Assembly: GCF_004335085.1 (NCBI RefSeq)
Contig: NZ_RQRS01000011.1
Location: 62,001 to 126,000 of the forward strand
Source: Pedobacter nototheniae
GTDB lineage: Bacteria > Bacteroidota > Bacteroidia > Sphingobacteriales > Sphingobacteriaceae
Direction of reading: 5' to 3'
DNA: 64,000 nt
The position numbers were made by a program, and so were the translations under genes. Shown here in pieces: positions 32,303 through 42,423 of the stretch. Every line of letters begins with the position of its first letter. Within the stretch, counting starts at the first letter, position 1. The notes under the pieces are model-generated. The model worked only from the letters and a program-made list of their open reading frames with translations, was not told the origin of the DNA and made no database searches.

Positions 32303-34216
32303 TTGCCCAAAGAATATTTTAAAAAACTCCAGGATTTACTTCTCACAGAACGTGAAGAAGACTTACAATCATATCTTAAATTAACTGAAAATACTTCGGC
32401 TGCCGATAGAAGAAATCTTGGTTTAACATGGTATCCAATTGCCATAAGAAATACAGAAATTGGTAGAGGTGATTATTTAACAGTCGAGTTGGAGCGAACA
32501 ACACATCAGGATTTATCTCATCAATTTAGGTTTGGATCAGCTGTAGTCTTGTTTTCAAATCACGATGCTAAAGAAGATCGTATCGAGGGGATTTTATCTC
32601 ATCAAAGTGGCAATAGAATGAAAATTAGTTTGCGACTGGATGAATTGCCGGACTGGACAAGGGATGGTAAATTGGGTGTTGATTTGCTTTTTGATAACAA
32701 TAGTTATGATGAAATGCAAAATGCTCTTAAGCAAGCTATTAGTCAATCAGAGAACGAAGCTGGAAATGATTTAATAAAAATTTTGACCAAAGGCGATCAA
32801 GCTTCATTTCAAAATGAGGAGAAATTTACTCTACCCAGTCATTTAAATGAGTCGCAGCAATTAGCTGTTCATAAAATTGTGACTGCTAACCAACTTGCAA
32901 TTGTTCATGGCCCACCAGGAACGGGAAAAACAACCACTTTAGTACAAGCTATTAAAGCACTAACGAAACACGATAATAGGAAAATTTTAGTGGTTGCGCC
33001 GAGTAATACAGCTGTTGATTTATTGACGGAAAAATTGGTTGAAGAGGGTTTAAACGTAATACGAGTGGGGAATCCGGCTAGGGTTTCTGAAAGGTTATTA
33101 AGTGCTACTTTGGATCACAAAATGACAGATCATCCTGAAATAAAAACGATTAAAGCCCTTAAAAAACAAGCTAATGAGTATAAAAATATGGCTCATAAGT
33201 ACAAAAGAAGCTTTGGTAAAGCGGAACGCGATCAAAGAAAAGCTCTTTTTGATGAAGCACATAAAATAGGTAGAGAAGTAGAAAAAACTGAACAATATAT
33301 TATGGATAGCCTTTTTAATAAGGCACAAATTATTACAGCAACTTTGGTTGGTGCAAATCATTATACCGTTAAAAATTTAAAATACCATACCGTAGTAATA
33401 GATGAGGCCGGACAAGCACTTGAGCCTGCATGTTGGATTCCTATTTTAAAAGGGCAAAAACTAGTACTTGCAGGAGATCATTTTCAGTTATCACCAACAA
33501 TTAAATCAAACGAAGCCGCAAGAAAAGGATTAAGCAATACTTTATTGGAGAAATCTGTTTTGCTTCATCCAGAATCTGTCGTATTGTTGAAAGAGCAATA
33601 CCGTATGCATCAGGATATTATGGCTTATTCTTCTAAGGTTTTTTATGAAGATAAACTGCAAGCACATGCTTCTGTTGCTAGTCGCTTATTATTTACTGAT
33701 GATGAGGCTTTAACTTTTATTGATACTTCTGGCTGTAGCTTTGATGAAAAACTTGATGGTACCAGCACAACCAATCCTGATGAAGCATCTTTTCTAATTA
33801 GACATTTAGTTAATCTGACAGAAAAAATTATAGAAAATAATTCCCCAGAGTCGTTTCCATCAGTTGCTATTATTTCACCTTATAAGCAACAGGTACAGAT
33901 TTTAAAAGAATTGGTAAGCACAGAAACGGTTTTAAAAAACTATCTCGATAAAATCTCTGTAAACACAATTGATAGTTTCCAGGGGCAGGAGCGAGATGTT
34001 GTTTATATTAGCCTTACGCGAAGTAATAATGACGGTTCTATTGGATTTTTATCTGATACCCGTAGGATGAATGTTGCTATGACAAGAGCAAAGAAAAAAT
34101 TGGTTGTTATTGGTGATGGATCTACACTTTCCAAATCGCCCTTTTATGCTGATTTTATGCTTTATGCAGAAAAATTAGGCACTTATCATACTGCTTGGGA
34201 ATTTATGTCTATTTAA
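32303..34216 (+). CDS. SF1 helicase of the Upf1/IGHMBP2 type
   Basis: A 637-residue helicase starting at a TTG (MPKEYFKKLQDLL), supported by the family beginning FKKLQDLL...REEDLQSYLKLTE. Motifs: Walker A HGPPGTGKTTT (about residue 208), motif II VIDEAGQALEP, LAGDHFQLSP, KEQYRMH, NTIDSFQGQERDVVY and VAMTRAKKKLVVIGDG. Between motifs I and II a Lys/Arg-rich helical region (about 285-335) is longer than in UvrD types, as in Upf1 relatives. It acts on nucleic acid in the cytoplasm. It follows the DUF3037 gene by 40 bp. Its role in bacteria is unsettled. Confidence 0.92.
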   Translation: MPKEYFKKLQDLLLTEREEDLQSYLKLTENTSAADRRNLGLTWYPIAIRNTEIGRGDYLTVELERTTHQDLSHQFRFGSAVVLFSNHDAKEDRIEGILSHQSGNRMKISLRLDELPDWTRDGKLGVDLLFDNNSYDEMQNALKQAISQSENEAGNDLIKILTKGDQASFQNEEKFTLPSHLNESQQLAVHKIVTANQLAIVHGPPGTGKTTTLVQAIKALTKHDNRKILVVAPSNTAVDLLTEKLVEEGLNVIRVGNPARVSERLLSATLDHKMTDHPEIKTIKALKKQANEYKNMAHKYKRSFGKAERDQRKALFDEAHKIGREVEKTEQYIMDSLFNKAQIITATLVGANHYTVKNLKYHTVVIDEAGQALEPACWIPILKGQKLVLAGDHFQLSPTIKSNEAARKGLSNTLLEKSVLLHPESVVLLKEQYRMHQDIMAYSSKVFYEDKLQAHASVASRLLFTDDEALTFIDTSGCSFDEKLDGTSTTNPDEASFLIRHLVNLTEKIIENNSPESFPSVAIISPYKQQVQILKELVSTETVLKNYLDKISVNTIDSFQGQERDVVYISLTRSNNDGSIGFLSDTRRMNVAMTRAKKKLVVIGDGSTLSKSPFYADFMLYAEKLGTYHTAWEFMSI

Positions 34217-34460
34217 AAACTTAAAATAATTTTAGCACATTGGATTTTTTACTTAAAAGTCAATTAAATTCTTATTTTTGAAACATCATCCCTAATCGCC
34301 ACTATTATGCATTTTAAAAATCCCGACTTCACAATAAAATTGAAATATTTATTAGGTTAATGGCTGGATAAATTATAATACTTACCATTTGTAAGTTAAA
34401 TGCCTACAATTATGGTATTTATAATCTGTTTACTAAAACCCAAATAATTTCAGCCCTTAA

Positions 34461-34835
34461 ATGCAAAAATTTTTAAAAATTCTTGTTGTTGATGATAATG
34501 AAATGATGCGCTTGATTATAAAGGGGCACCTTAATAACCTATTTCAATCGCCAGAGATTACTGAAGCTTCCAATTTAGCTACTGCCTTTATTTATATCAA
34601 TCAACAGGAATTCGATTTATTAATTTTAGATATAAATATGCCAGGAGGAGATAGTAGTCCAGATCAGGTGCGTGAAATTTTGAAATTACAACCTGAGCTA
34701 AAGATTTGTATGTTTTCTGGTAATGATAAAAAATCTTTTGAAAAAGATTACTTAGATGCTGGCGCTTTGGGTTTTATCCAAAAAGACGATTCCATTATGG
34801 AAAATGCAATCGCCTTTATTGAAGAGTATTTTTAA
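34461..34835 (+). CDS. Single-domain response regulator
   Basis: A 124-residue receiver without output domain: VVDDNEMMRLIIKGHL at the N-terminus, phosphoacceptor Asp in LLILDINMPGGDSSPDQV, Ser/Thr position in MFSGNDKKSFEKD and Lys in GFIQKDDSI. The LDINMPGGD shape, with an insertion after the acceptor loop, is somewhat unusual. It ends 1 bp from topB on the other strand. No kinase is adjacent. Confidence 0.88.
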   Translation: MQKFLKILVVDDNEMMRLIIKGHLNNLFQSPEITEASNLATAFIYINQQEFDLLILDINMPGGDSSPDQVREILKLQPELKICMFSGNDKKSFEKDYLDAGALGFIQKDDSIMENAIAFIEEYF

Positions 34836-34836
34836 A

Positions 34837-36687
34837 CTAAACTTTTTCCGCTTTCTTGTCCGATAACTTATCGGAAATCGATGCACCAGCAATTAATAAT
34901 TCGTTGGTAATGGTTTTTGTATATTCTGTTATTTCAGCTTTAAAATCTTTAACAGAAGCACCCCCACGAATCTCTTCCAAACGTTTTTCCCATTGTCCGG
35001 TTAATTCTGCTTGCGCAATTTGCTTATCCTTAACCACATCATAAACGGCCAAGCCCTTGTGCGTAGGCACCAAGTTTCTTTTCTCTCTTATAATATATTC
35101 TCTAGTAATTAAAGTTTCAATTATTGCAGCTCTGGTAGCAGGAGTGCCTAAGCCACTGTCTTTCATGGCATAACGCAACTCTTCGTCTTCAATTTCTTTA
35201 CCTGAAGTTTCCAGGGCTTTTAACAAAGAAGCCTCATTGTACATTGATTTTGGTTTCGTTTGCTTTTCTAGCAGCGCCTTTTCAGTAATAGGTAATTGCT
35301 CTCCAACGGTTACTTTAGGTAAGGCAGCATTATCTTCATCCTTTTTATCGTCTTCAGTTTCATTAAATACAGAGCGCCAGCCTGCGGAGCGAATTACTGT
35401 ACCATTTGCTAAAAAAGTAGTGCCAGATTGGATTGTAATTTTAGTTATTTCCTTTAAACACTCCTGATGGAAAGCTTCAATCATCCGTCCAACAACCATA
35501 TCATAAATAGCTTGTTTATCACTACTTAAACCGTATGCATTTTCTCCGGTTGGCAATATGGCATGGTGATCGGTAACTTTTTTGGCGTTAACACTTCTTT
35601 TATTTAAGCTAATGGTTTGCAAAAAAGTAGCCTGTCTGCCAAAATCAGGATGATCCGTAAATTTCTCAATAAGTTGTGGTACACCAGCAAAAACGTCGTC
35701 ACCAATATATCGGCTTCCAGTACGAGGATAAGAAACTAATTTGCTTTCATAAAGATTTTGTAGCAGGTTTAAAGTTTGATCGGCAGTAAAGCCCTTTTTC
35801 TTATTTGCCTCTTGTTGTAAACTACTTAAATCATGCAAAAGTGGGGGTGGTTCCTTTCTCGGCTTAGCTTCTACCGCGGTAATATTTCCGCCAGTAGCAA
35901 AACCCGAAGCCACATCTTCTACTTGAGCAAATAAAACATCAGCTTCGGCTTTATCTTTATAATTTGAAGTAGAAATAGCTTTAAAAACCTGTTCATCTTT
36001 AACCAGTAGGATACTGATTTGATAATAAGTTTGAGGTACGAAATTTTTAATCTCCAAAAAACGGGCACAAATCATGGCTAGAGTAGGGGTTTGCACCCTT
36101 CCTAATGATAAAACACTCCTGTTCCCTGCAGAAATACTCAACGCCTGAGTGGCATTCATTCCAACCAGCCAATCCGATTCTGAACGGCAGTGGGCCGAAT
36201 TAAAAAGTGTATCGTAATCTGTACCTGGTTTCAAGTTTCTAAAACCATCTTTAATCGCTTCATCCGTTTGCGATGAAATCCATAATCTTTTGAAAGGTTT
36301 TTTGCACTTTAAATAATAATAAATGTACCTGAAGATGAGTTCGCCTTCACGCCCGGCATCCGTTGCTACAATTATTTCTGTAGCTTCATCAAAAAGCTTT
36401 TTAATGGTATCCAGTTGCTTTCTAACTGCCGGATCTTCTATAAAGCCATCTTTACTTTTTATCTTTCTTACTGATAGTTTAAATTTTTGCGGTAGCATGG
36501 GTAAATGTTGCTTCCGCCAGCCAATAAAGCCATAATCTTGTGGTGGTGCCAGCTGTAATAAATGCCCAAATGCCCAGGTAAAAGAATATCCTTTACCCTC
36601 AATGTATCCATCTTTTCTGGTGGTTGCTCCAAAAACTTTTGCAAGTTCACGACCAACAGAAGGCTTTTCTGCAATTACAATCTTCAT
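34837..36687 (-). CDS. topB: DNA topoisomerase III
   Basis: Type IA topoisomerase that relaxes and decatenates DNA. With the ATG at 36687 the protein has 616 residues and begins MKIVIAEKPSVGRELAKVFG, the Toprim start. Toprim acidic motifs follow in VATDAGREGELIFRYI. The catalytic Tyr is in LVSYPRTGSRYI, near residue 332 of this start, with NYESK-type context before it (LLQNLYESKLVSYPRTGS). The C-terminal end contains LGTPATRAAIIETLI and no obvious Zn-ribbon repeats. A frame open nine codons upstream adds poorly conserved residues. It is convergent with the receiver gene. Confidence 0.95.
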   Translation of the reverse strand: MKIVIAEKPSVGRELAKVFGATTRKDGYIEGKGYSFTWAFGHLLQLAPPQDYGFIGWRKQHLPMLPQKFKLSVRKIKSKDGFIEDPAVRKQLDTIKKLFDEATEIIVATDAGREGELIFRYIYYYLKCKKPFKRLWISSQTDEAIKDGFRNLKPGTDYDTLFNSAHCRSESDWLVGMNATQALSISAGNRSVLSLGRVQTPTLAMICARFLEIKNFVPQTYYQISILLVKDEQVFKAISTSNYKDKAEADVLFAQVEDVASGFATGGNITAVEAKPRKEPPPLLHDLSSLQQEANKKKGFTADQTLNLLQNLYESKLVSYPRTGSRYIGDDVFAGVPQLIEKFTDHPDFGRQATFLQTISLNKRSVNAKKVTDHHAILPTGENAYGLSSDKQAIYDMVVGRMIEAFHQECLKEITKITIQSGTTFLANGTVIRSAGWRSVFNETEDDKKDEDNAALPKVTVGEQLPITEKALLEKQTKPKSMYNEASLLKALETSGKEIEDEELRYAMKDSGLGTPATRAAIIETLITREYIIREKRNLVPTHKGLAVYDVVKDKQIAQAELTGQWEKRLEEIRGGASVKDFKAEITEYTKTITNELLIAGASISDKLSDKKAEKV

Positions 36688-36854
36688 GTATCGGTGGTAT
36701 TTTTCAAACCCCAAAGATGCTTAAAATAATTCGCCGAAGCCGTAAAATTTTACCCACATTATGCTATAAAGCTATTAAACAATTTAGTCAATTGTGTGTT
36801 AAGCGAATACAAATTTAAGCGTAACAGTTATGGATCAAAAAAATCTAATTGGTA

Positions 36855-37298
36855 ATGGATATCGAGGAGTTAACTGAAAATAATCTGATCAAAATAGAGT
36901 TTGAACCGTCATTAATCAGGGTTTACAGCAACGCAGTGTTATGGCAATTTTTAAAAGATGATAAGCAAGCCAAATTTAAATTGCTCGCCAACTTTATAAA
37001 AGATGAATATTTAAAACAGTTTAATAAATCCTTACAAATTAGCAATGATTCTTTAATCGTTGAAATACTCGTGCATATTTACTGCGATTATTTAGGTTTA
37101 ATAATTCACAGAGTTATAAAAGTAAAATGGATACAGTATTTACTTATGAAATTAATAAAACGTGCTGAAGTTGTGGATTGTGGCGAGAAAAAAGTAGATA
37201 GCAATCGTTGGCTATGGGATTTCTTAGCTCGCTACAAAAACAGTTTTATTAAAATTTTACCAGATGATTTAAACGCTAAAAACTTAAAAAAATATTAA
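36855..37298 (+). CDS. Protein of unknown function
   Basis: A 147-residue protein starting at the ATG at 36855 (a TTG two codons earlier is possible). It has an amphipathic acidic beginning (MDIEELTENNLIKIEFEPSL), a central hydrophobic VEILVHIYCDYLGLIIHRVI and Lys/Trp-rich later part (RWLWDFLARYKNSFIKIL). No domain is recognised. It overlaps the convergent L,D-transpeptidase gene by 4 bp. Codon use looks normal. Confidence in being a gene is moderate. Confidence 0.6.
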   Translation: MDIEELTENNLIKIEFEPSLIRVYSNAVLWQFLKDDKQAKFKLLANFIKDEYLKQFNKSLQISNDSLIVEILVHIYCDYLGLIIHRVIKVKWIQYLLMKLIKRAEVVDCGEKKVDSNRWLWDFLARYKNSFIKILPDDLNAKNLKKY

Positions 37299-38083
37299 TC
37301 CATTTGTGCCGCAAGTACCTGCTGCTGATTATTGTTGACAACACTTGCTGCCAAATGTTCGTTTAAAAAGGAAGAGGTATAAGCCTGATCTGAATTATTG
37401 ATAAATAAAACGGTATGATCTGAAATGACATTGATAATGGTATTTGCCAATTTTGAAGACACAGCGGGGCATCCCTGGCTTCTACCTAAACGCCCTAATT
37501 GATCGATCGTTTCCTGACATACATAATTTGCTCCATGCATTACAACAGCTCTTTCCCTAGCATTGTTATTAAAGCCCTGATCCATTCCATCTAACTTTAA
37601 TGAACGCCCATGCTTTCCAAAATAAATTTCGCCGGTTAAGTAAAAACCCAAACTACTTTGATTGGAATTAATAGCATTAGAAAATTGAGTAGGTTTGTCG
37701 CCACCGCTTTTTTCGCCATGCGCCACCCAGGTATTAATTATCAATTCCTTTTTATCAATGTCGATTACATAAAGTCTCTTTTTACGACTTTCCTGATCAA
37801 AATCGGCTATGGTTAATATTGATTTTGAATGTAATAAGCCAGAATATTTCATGTTGTAATATCCTGTTAGGGCTTTTTCGAAAACATTTTCATTAAGTCC
37901 GGCAGAATCTAGCCGAACTGCATGGTATAAATTTGAAATGTATTGATTGTATAGGCTATCTGCCGCTATACTTTTTAAAATTTGTTGTTGTGATTGTGGA
38001 GCCTCCACCGCTTTCCAACTGGTTCCGACAATGCCTACCGCTAACAATGCAAGCGTAGCAATGCCTAAAATTTGTTTCCTCAT
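37295..38083 (-). CDS. Murein L,D-transpeptidase catalytic domain protein
   Basis: A 262-residue exported protein. The N-terminal helix (ILGIATLALLAVGIVGTSW) is a signal peptide or anchor. The catalytic part has AVVMHGANYVCQETI and the nucleophile Cys in RSQGCPAVSSKLAN, the HxxNx...SxGC pattern of the YkuD-related murein L,D-transpeptidase family. It probably crosslinks peptidoglycan or attaches proteins to it in the periplasm. The gene overlaps the unknown gene on the other strand by 4 bp, so no terminator separates them. Confidence 0.88.
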   Translation of the reverse strand: MRKQILGIATLALLAVGIVGTSWKAVEAPQSQQQILKSIAADSLYNQYISNLYHAVRLDSAGLNENVFEKALTGYYNMKYSGLLHSKSILTIADFDQESRKKRLYVIDIDKKELIINTWVAHGEKSGGDKPTQFSNAINSNQSSLGFYLTGEIYFGKHGRSLKLDGMDQGFNNNARERAVVMHGANYVCQETIDQLGRLGRSQGCPAVSSKLANTIINVISDHTVLFINNSDQAYTSSFLNEHLAASVVNNNQQQVLAAQMD

Positions 38084-38237
38084 TTAATACTATCTTCTTT
38101 GATACAGAATTACTTATACGTTTTTTTTGAGTGAATATTGTGTGATTGTAACAAAATTATTGAAAAACAAATAGCTATTAGGAATGTTTTAGGATTTTGT
38201 AGAAATGGGTGAGCTTAGTTTATTAAATCTAATTGCT

Positions 38238-38245
38238 TATTTTTG
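38238..38245 (+). promoter_or_regulatory. Candidate -7 element of the 40-residue gene
   Basis: TATTTTTG matches TAnnTTTG; TTAG is 19 bp upstream. The ATG of the small gene follows after 15 bp. Confidence 0.45.
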
Positions 38246-38260
38246 CATAAATAAATCGAT

Positions 38261-38383
38261 ATGCCGAATCAAGATCATGATTATTCTTTCTGGACTAAAT
38301 ATAAACGTTTTGCAAGTACAGAAATTTTGATGTATTTAATTATGATTGTTGGTATTGCTTTGGGCATTATTTTTTTAAGCTAA
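38261..38383 (+). CDS. Small membrane protein of 40 residues
   Basis: A short frame beginning MPNQDHDYSFWTKYKRFAST, followed by one hydrophobic helix with LMYLIMIVGIALGIIFLS at the end. The acidic/aromatic start, basic patch before the helix and a TATTTTTG box 15 bp upstream make it a plausible real gene. Its last 17 bp overlap the convergent DUF3857 gene. Function unknown. It is not supported by similarity that I can recall. Confidence 0.5.
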   Translation: MPNQDHDYSFWTKYKRFASTEILMYLIMIVGIALGIIFLS

Positions 38384-40274
38384 GGGCAAGCTTCAAATAA
38401 TCTGACGAATTAACATCACTCAAAAATTTGGAAAAAGCTGCATACTCCTTTGCTGGAAAAGTACCATCATTAATAACTAGCTTACGATAATAGATTAATT
38501 TTTTGCCTTCTAAAGTCGTTTTTGCTGTATACTCACCAAAAATGCCCTTAATATTTTTTATTGTAGGTAATATTAGCGCTGTATTTACATTATCAGGAAG
38601 CGTATATTCTAAAATATCCTCATCGGTAAAGCCACGATTAATGTAAAGAGGAAGGGTACGGTTGCGAACCTCTGGTGCTGTACTTTTAATATTGAAGGCA
38701 TTTAACTGTAAAAACATTTTTTCGCCATTAACAGGAGCATAATTTCTAATCGTGAACTTTAAATCTTCTATTAGTTCTGGTTCAATATTTTTCTTTTGGG
38801 TATAGTTTAAAGCTTCAAAATCTATATTGTCTATATCGTAGGCGGCTTTTAACAATTTATTTTGCTCATTAAGCGGTTTACCAATAAATTCTTCATGGTT
38901 ATCATATTGCGAACCAGAAAATACAGTCTTTATGTCTCCTTTAATGTTTCCATCGCTCGATAAGGTTAAATTACCTTTGCGCAACTGCATGTTATTTTGT
39001 GTAGTTAATTTCGGTGTATTAAGCAATTTTCCACCCTCAGCTGTACAGGCTAAAACGGTTCTATCATCAGTAAAATCGCCTAAAAAACCAAATGGAATTT
39101 TCTGATTGGTACACTCCAGCCAAGTAGTATCTCCTTTAAGTGGCAAACATAAAATAATATGATTTCCTTGCACAGCACTGGCAAAATCAGCTTCCAGGCT
39201 CTTTTTAAAATTACCGGCCTCAACAATACAATAATAAGATTCTATACCTGCAGCGCTTAATAAACTTTGCATATAGTTAACCAGCGCCTTACAATCGCCA
39301 TAGCCTAAGCGATCTACATCTGCAGCAGAGATTGGTTGTAGCCCTCCAATCCCAACCTGAACACTTACATAACGTGTTTTCTTCTGCATGTAATCGTATA
39401 TTTTTCTAGCTTTATCCTTGTCATTTTTTTCATCTTTTACTAAATCACGAATAGTTTGAACCGTGCTTGGAGGCAAAGTATTTCTGCCTTTTAAAAGATC
39501 ATCATAAACCCATTTGCCTAGTTGTTGCCAGTTTGTGTAATTTCCTTTATGGCCATAATAAATAAAATCCTGAGCTGCAATTTTAATAGATGGGAGATAA
39601 GTATCAGGATCGGGAGAATAAGCCTCCGTTTTTACAGCCAGAATATTACTGGCAGTCCATACCAGCGTTTTTTGCTTTTCATCAGAATTTTCTGTGGGAT
39701 TACCTGAAAAGTTTTGCGCCTTAATTTTAATCTGATCGCTCGGTTTACAAATAAAAGTATAAATGCTTTTTTCTACAGAAACGTCATTTGCAGGCTTCGG
39801 AGTCCAATCTGGGATGGATAAATTTTGCTTATTCCTAATTTCATAATTGTAAACAACAGTGTACGGATAAACATTTACGGCGGGTAGGTAATACTTTACT
39901 CTACTATCTGTAAATAAAGAAAATCCATCTGCGGCGCTTTCATCGCTAAAATTACTTTGATTAAATTTAGTAACCAGTTTACCTGCCGCATTATAAACTT
40001 CGCCTTTAATGCTTTTTACATTTGTACTTTTATCATAATAAATAACCAATCTTGCGGCATCATCACCATTTTTATTCAAAACAGTGATGGCCTTTTTAGT
40101 ATTGATAATTACATTATCGGGCGTACGCATATCAACAATTTTTTCTTGAATGCGGATGCAGGCATTCGCCCGGTTTTTAAGTTCGGAAGGAATTAAGTCG
40201 GCATCATAATTATCTTGTCCAAAGGCTGTTGCGCTTATTAAGTAAAGACATAGAAAGGAAATCAGATATTTCAT
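38367..40274 (-). CDS. DUF3857/transglutaminase-like protein, cysteine retained
   Basis: A 635-residue exported protein (signal ISFLCLYLISATAFG) with an N-terminal DUF3857 beta-sandwich (about 50-240) and a transglutaminase-like core: KTRYVSVQVGIGGLQP, the catalytic-type Cys in GYGDCKALVNYMQ and a possible His in GNHIILCLPL. A C-terminal domain follows. It shares a TAATG stop/start overlap with the upstream gene at 40274-40276. Proteins of this type are exported and of unknown role, possibly envelope-related. Confidence 0.88.
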   Translation of the reverse strand: MKYLISFLCLYLISATAFGQDNYDADLIPSELKNRANACIRIQEKIVDMRTPDNVIINTKKAITVLNKNGDDAARLVIYYDKSTNVKSIKGEVYNAAGKLVTKFNQSNFSDESAADGFSLFTDSRVKYYLPAVNVYPYTVVYNYEIRNKQNLSIPDWTPKPANDVSVEKSIYTFICKPSDQIKIKAQNFSGNPTENSDEKQKTLVWTASNILAVKTEAYSPDPDTYLPSIKIAAQDFIYYGHKGNYTNWQQLGKWVYDDLLKGRNTLPPSTVQTIRDLVKDEKNDKDKARKIYDYMQKKTRYVSVQVGIGGLQPISAADVDRLGYGDCKALVNYMQSLLSAAGIESYYCIVEAGNFKKSLEADFASAVQGNHIILCLPLKGDTTWLECTNQKIPFGFLGDFTDDRTVLACTAEGGKLLNTPKLTTQNNMQLRKGNLTLSSDGNIKGDIKTVFSGSQYDNHEEFIGKPLNEQNKLLKAAYDIDNIDFEALNYTQKKNIEPELIEDLKFTIRNYAPVNGEKMFLQLNAFNIKSTAPEVRNRTLPLYINRGFTDEDILEYTLPDNVNTALILPTIKNIKGIFGEYTAKTTLEGKKLIYYRKLVINDGTFPAKEYAAFSKFLSDVNSSDYLKLALSLKK

Positions 40275-42244
40275 TATTTAGTCTTTTTTAATAGAAGTTC
40301 TGTTTTTTGATTTTGGATAATTTTGCTATAAAATTCCTTTAAATACAAATACTCTTCTGGTTGATAAATGGCTTTATTAAATTGTAAAATCTGATTTAAA
40401 GAAATAACATCATCTTCAAAAGTTGTTTGCAACAAATATTTGCCACCCGAATTTGGAAGCCCTATTGCTAAATCTTTAGGTTTTTCCTGTAATTCATAAT
40501 GGTTTGGAAGCGAAATTTTAATAATAATACGCTCATCCGTTGCCGATCCTAAATCAACAGGATAAGTGCGTTCGCTTAAATTGAATGGATTTTTGGTAAT
40601 TGTATTAATTAAAAATGGACTGAAATAAAAGTGATCTTTTAACCCATCAAATTTTGTAAATTCTACTTCATAACTTTCTGTCAGTGTATTTTCAACGCTA
40701 TCCAAATTATCAATTTTATAATTTAGAATTTTCATTTTAACCAACCTTTCGTCCAGTTTCTCTACATATTCATCAGTTGAGGTATATCTTTTAATATCTT
40801 TTCTTTTATTAAATGCTGCATAGCCCATGCTATGTGTTGTGATGGTTCCGGTAATATTTCCTTCCTTATTTAACTGGCCGATTAAAATGTAATTAGTTAC
40901 CGATTTTTGATTTGCCTTCAAATCAATCCAATAAGAAGCTTTTTTCAAGTTAATAACTCTGCCTTGATCGTTAATACATCTTAAAGGCAATAAACCAAAG
41001 GGGAGAAGCGGTTCTGATGCATCGAGCATATAACTCTTATCATCAATATTTACCTTCGCCACTAAATAATTGAAATCGCTAATTACAGGGTAAAGCTTAT
41101 TCACCGTCCCATTATCACGAGTAGAAAGAATAACCGCTTCGGCATCTAAATTTGCTGCAGATAGAGCCGCAATTAAGCTTAAATTAATATCTGCAATATT
41201 TCCAGATCTTAAATCAAGGGCTTTCTTAATTCCATCTTCAGAGTATTTTCCATAGTAATTGTTCCATTTAATTTGCTTTTTGATATAGTCGTAAATGGCT
41301 TTTGCCTTATCTAAATCTGTACTGGCATTTTTAGTTATGACTGGAATAAGATCCTTGAAAAGATCTTTACGTTTCATTTGGCTACCTATATTTTTTTCTG
41401 ATACGATTTCGTAATCAACATCCTTCCAGGTTTTTGTGTAAGAAGTTTTGCTTCCATTAAAGAATTGTACGTCAGAAAGTTCGAAATAAATGGCAGATTT
41501 AAAATTACTCGCAGCAGTCATGTTATCCTCTTCGATAAAAGCAGGAATGTTTTTCATCAAATACGTAATTTTCGAACAATCTACTGTTGCCCCACCAGAG
41601 CGCAAGCATTCTTTAGAAATTTCGGACTTTTGATCTGTTAATTTTTGATAACCACGTAAAGAAACATTGTAATTGTAGTTGCCTGGAATAAAAGCTACAT
41701 ATTCGCTATGCAGTTTTGGAATATCACTTTGAAATTCCCAAGTTTTATAGTTAAAAAGATTTGGAGAATTTAAACGGTAGCTATATTCAATCACAGAACC
41801 TTCTTTAAGGTTTGGCAGGGTAAACTTTGTTAATCGGGTATATTTTCCACGTTCCTCTGTAAAAACCGCTTTTTTATCCATCGGTGTTTCCACTATATCT
41901 CCGTTAACGTAATTAAAAGTTGATGCCTTTAATTCAGATACAAGTTCTTCGCGGCTTGCATCTTTATAAGTAGGGATGATGATATTGGCATGTTTAAAGC
42001 CTTCTTTATTATAAATTTTAATTTTAACATGGTGTTCGAAATACAATTCCAATCGATTAGTGTTATCATTAAATTGCATCATACTTGTTCCATATTCCCT
42101 TAAAACAACGGCATTTGCATTGCTATCTATCTTGTTTTTATCGAACTGATAATCTTCGGGACTGATGGTGCCGAAGTTAAAGTTTTGAGCATGAGTAATT
42201 AAGGAGATGAAGGATAGGAGTGTAAGCGTAAAAAAAGTCTTCAT
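40274..42244 (-). CDS. DUF3857/transglutaminase-like protein, cysteine missing
   Basis: A 656-residue exported protein (signal TFFTLTLLSFISLITHA) with DUF3857 at about 55-260 and a transglutaminase-like core at about 290-420. At the position of the catalytic Cys it reads LRSGNIADINLSLIAALS, with no Cys, so catalytic activity by the usual triad is unlikely. The downstream LDASEPLLPFG retains the later motif. It overlaps the 635-residue paralogue by 1 bp (TAATG), so the two are translationally coupled and may form a pair. Confidence 0.88.
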   Translation of the reverse strand: MKTFFTLTLLSFISLITHAQNFNFGTISPEDYQFDKNKIDSNANAVVLREYGTSMMQFNDNTNRLELYFEHHVKIKIYNKEGFKHANIIIPTYKDASREELVSELKASTFNYVNGDIVETPMDKKAVFTEERGKYTRLTKFTLPNLKEGSVIEYSYRLNSPNLFNYKTWEFQSDIPKLHSEYVAFIPGNYNYNVSLRGYQKLTDQKSEISKECLRSGGATVDCSKITYLMKNIPAFIEEDNMTAASNFKSAIYFELSDVQFFNGSKTSYTKTWKDVDYEIVSEKNIGSQMKRKDLFKDLIPVITKNASTDLDKAKAIYDYIKKQIKWNNYYGKYSEDGIKKALDLRSGNIADINLSLIAALSAANLDAEAVILSTRDNGTVNKLYPVISDFNYLVAKVNIDDKSYMLDASEPLLPFGLLPLRCINDQGRVINLKKASYWIDLKANQKSVTNYILIGQLNKEGNITGTITTHSMGYAAFNKRKDIKRYTSTDEYVEKLDERLVKMKILNYKIDNLDSVENTLTESYEVEFTKFDGLKDHFYFSPFLINTITKNPFNLSERTYPVDLGSATDERIIIKISLPNHYELQEKPKDLAIGLPNSGGKYLLQTTFEDDVISLNQILQFNKAIYQPEEYLYLKEFYSKIIQNQKTELLLKKTK

Positions 42245-42423
42245 TTGAGCGTTTATAATTTGTAAGCAAGTTAGATGTAGGAAGTAACATTTGGAAATAA
42301 TTTGATAAAAATATTTGACCTGCTTTTATAGAACTAACCAAACCTTTTTAGCATTTTTGAAAAAAAAGAAATTGAAGGCAGACGAATAAAAAATTGTTTG
42401 TTTTAGAGCTTATACCTTATATA

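Noticed and set aside
34307..34360. Short frame of 17 codons (MHFKNPDF...) between the helicase and receiver genes
   Set aside because: Too short, AT-rich, no matching promoter spacing or conserved pattern; only an upstream TATTTTTG box supports it, and this could belong to the receiver gene.
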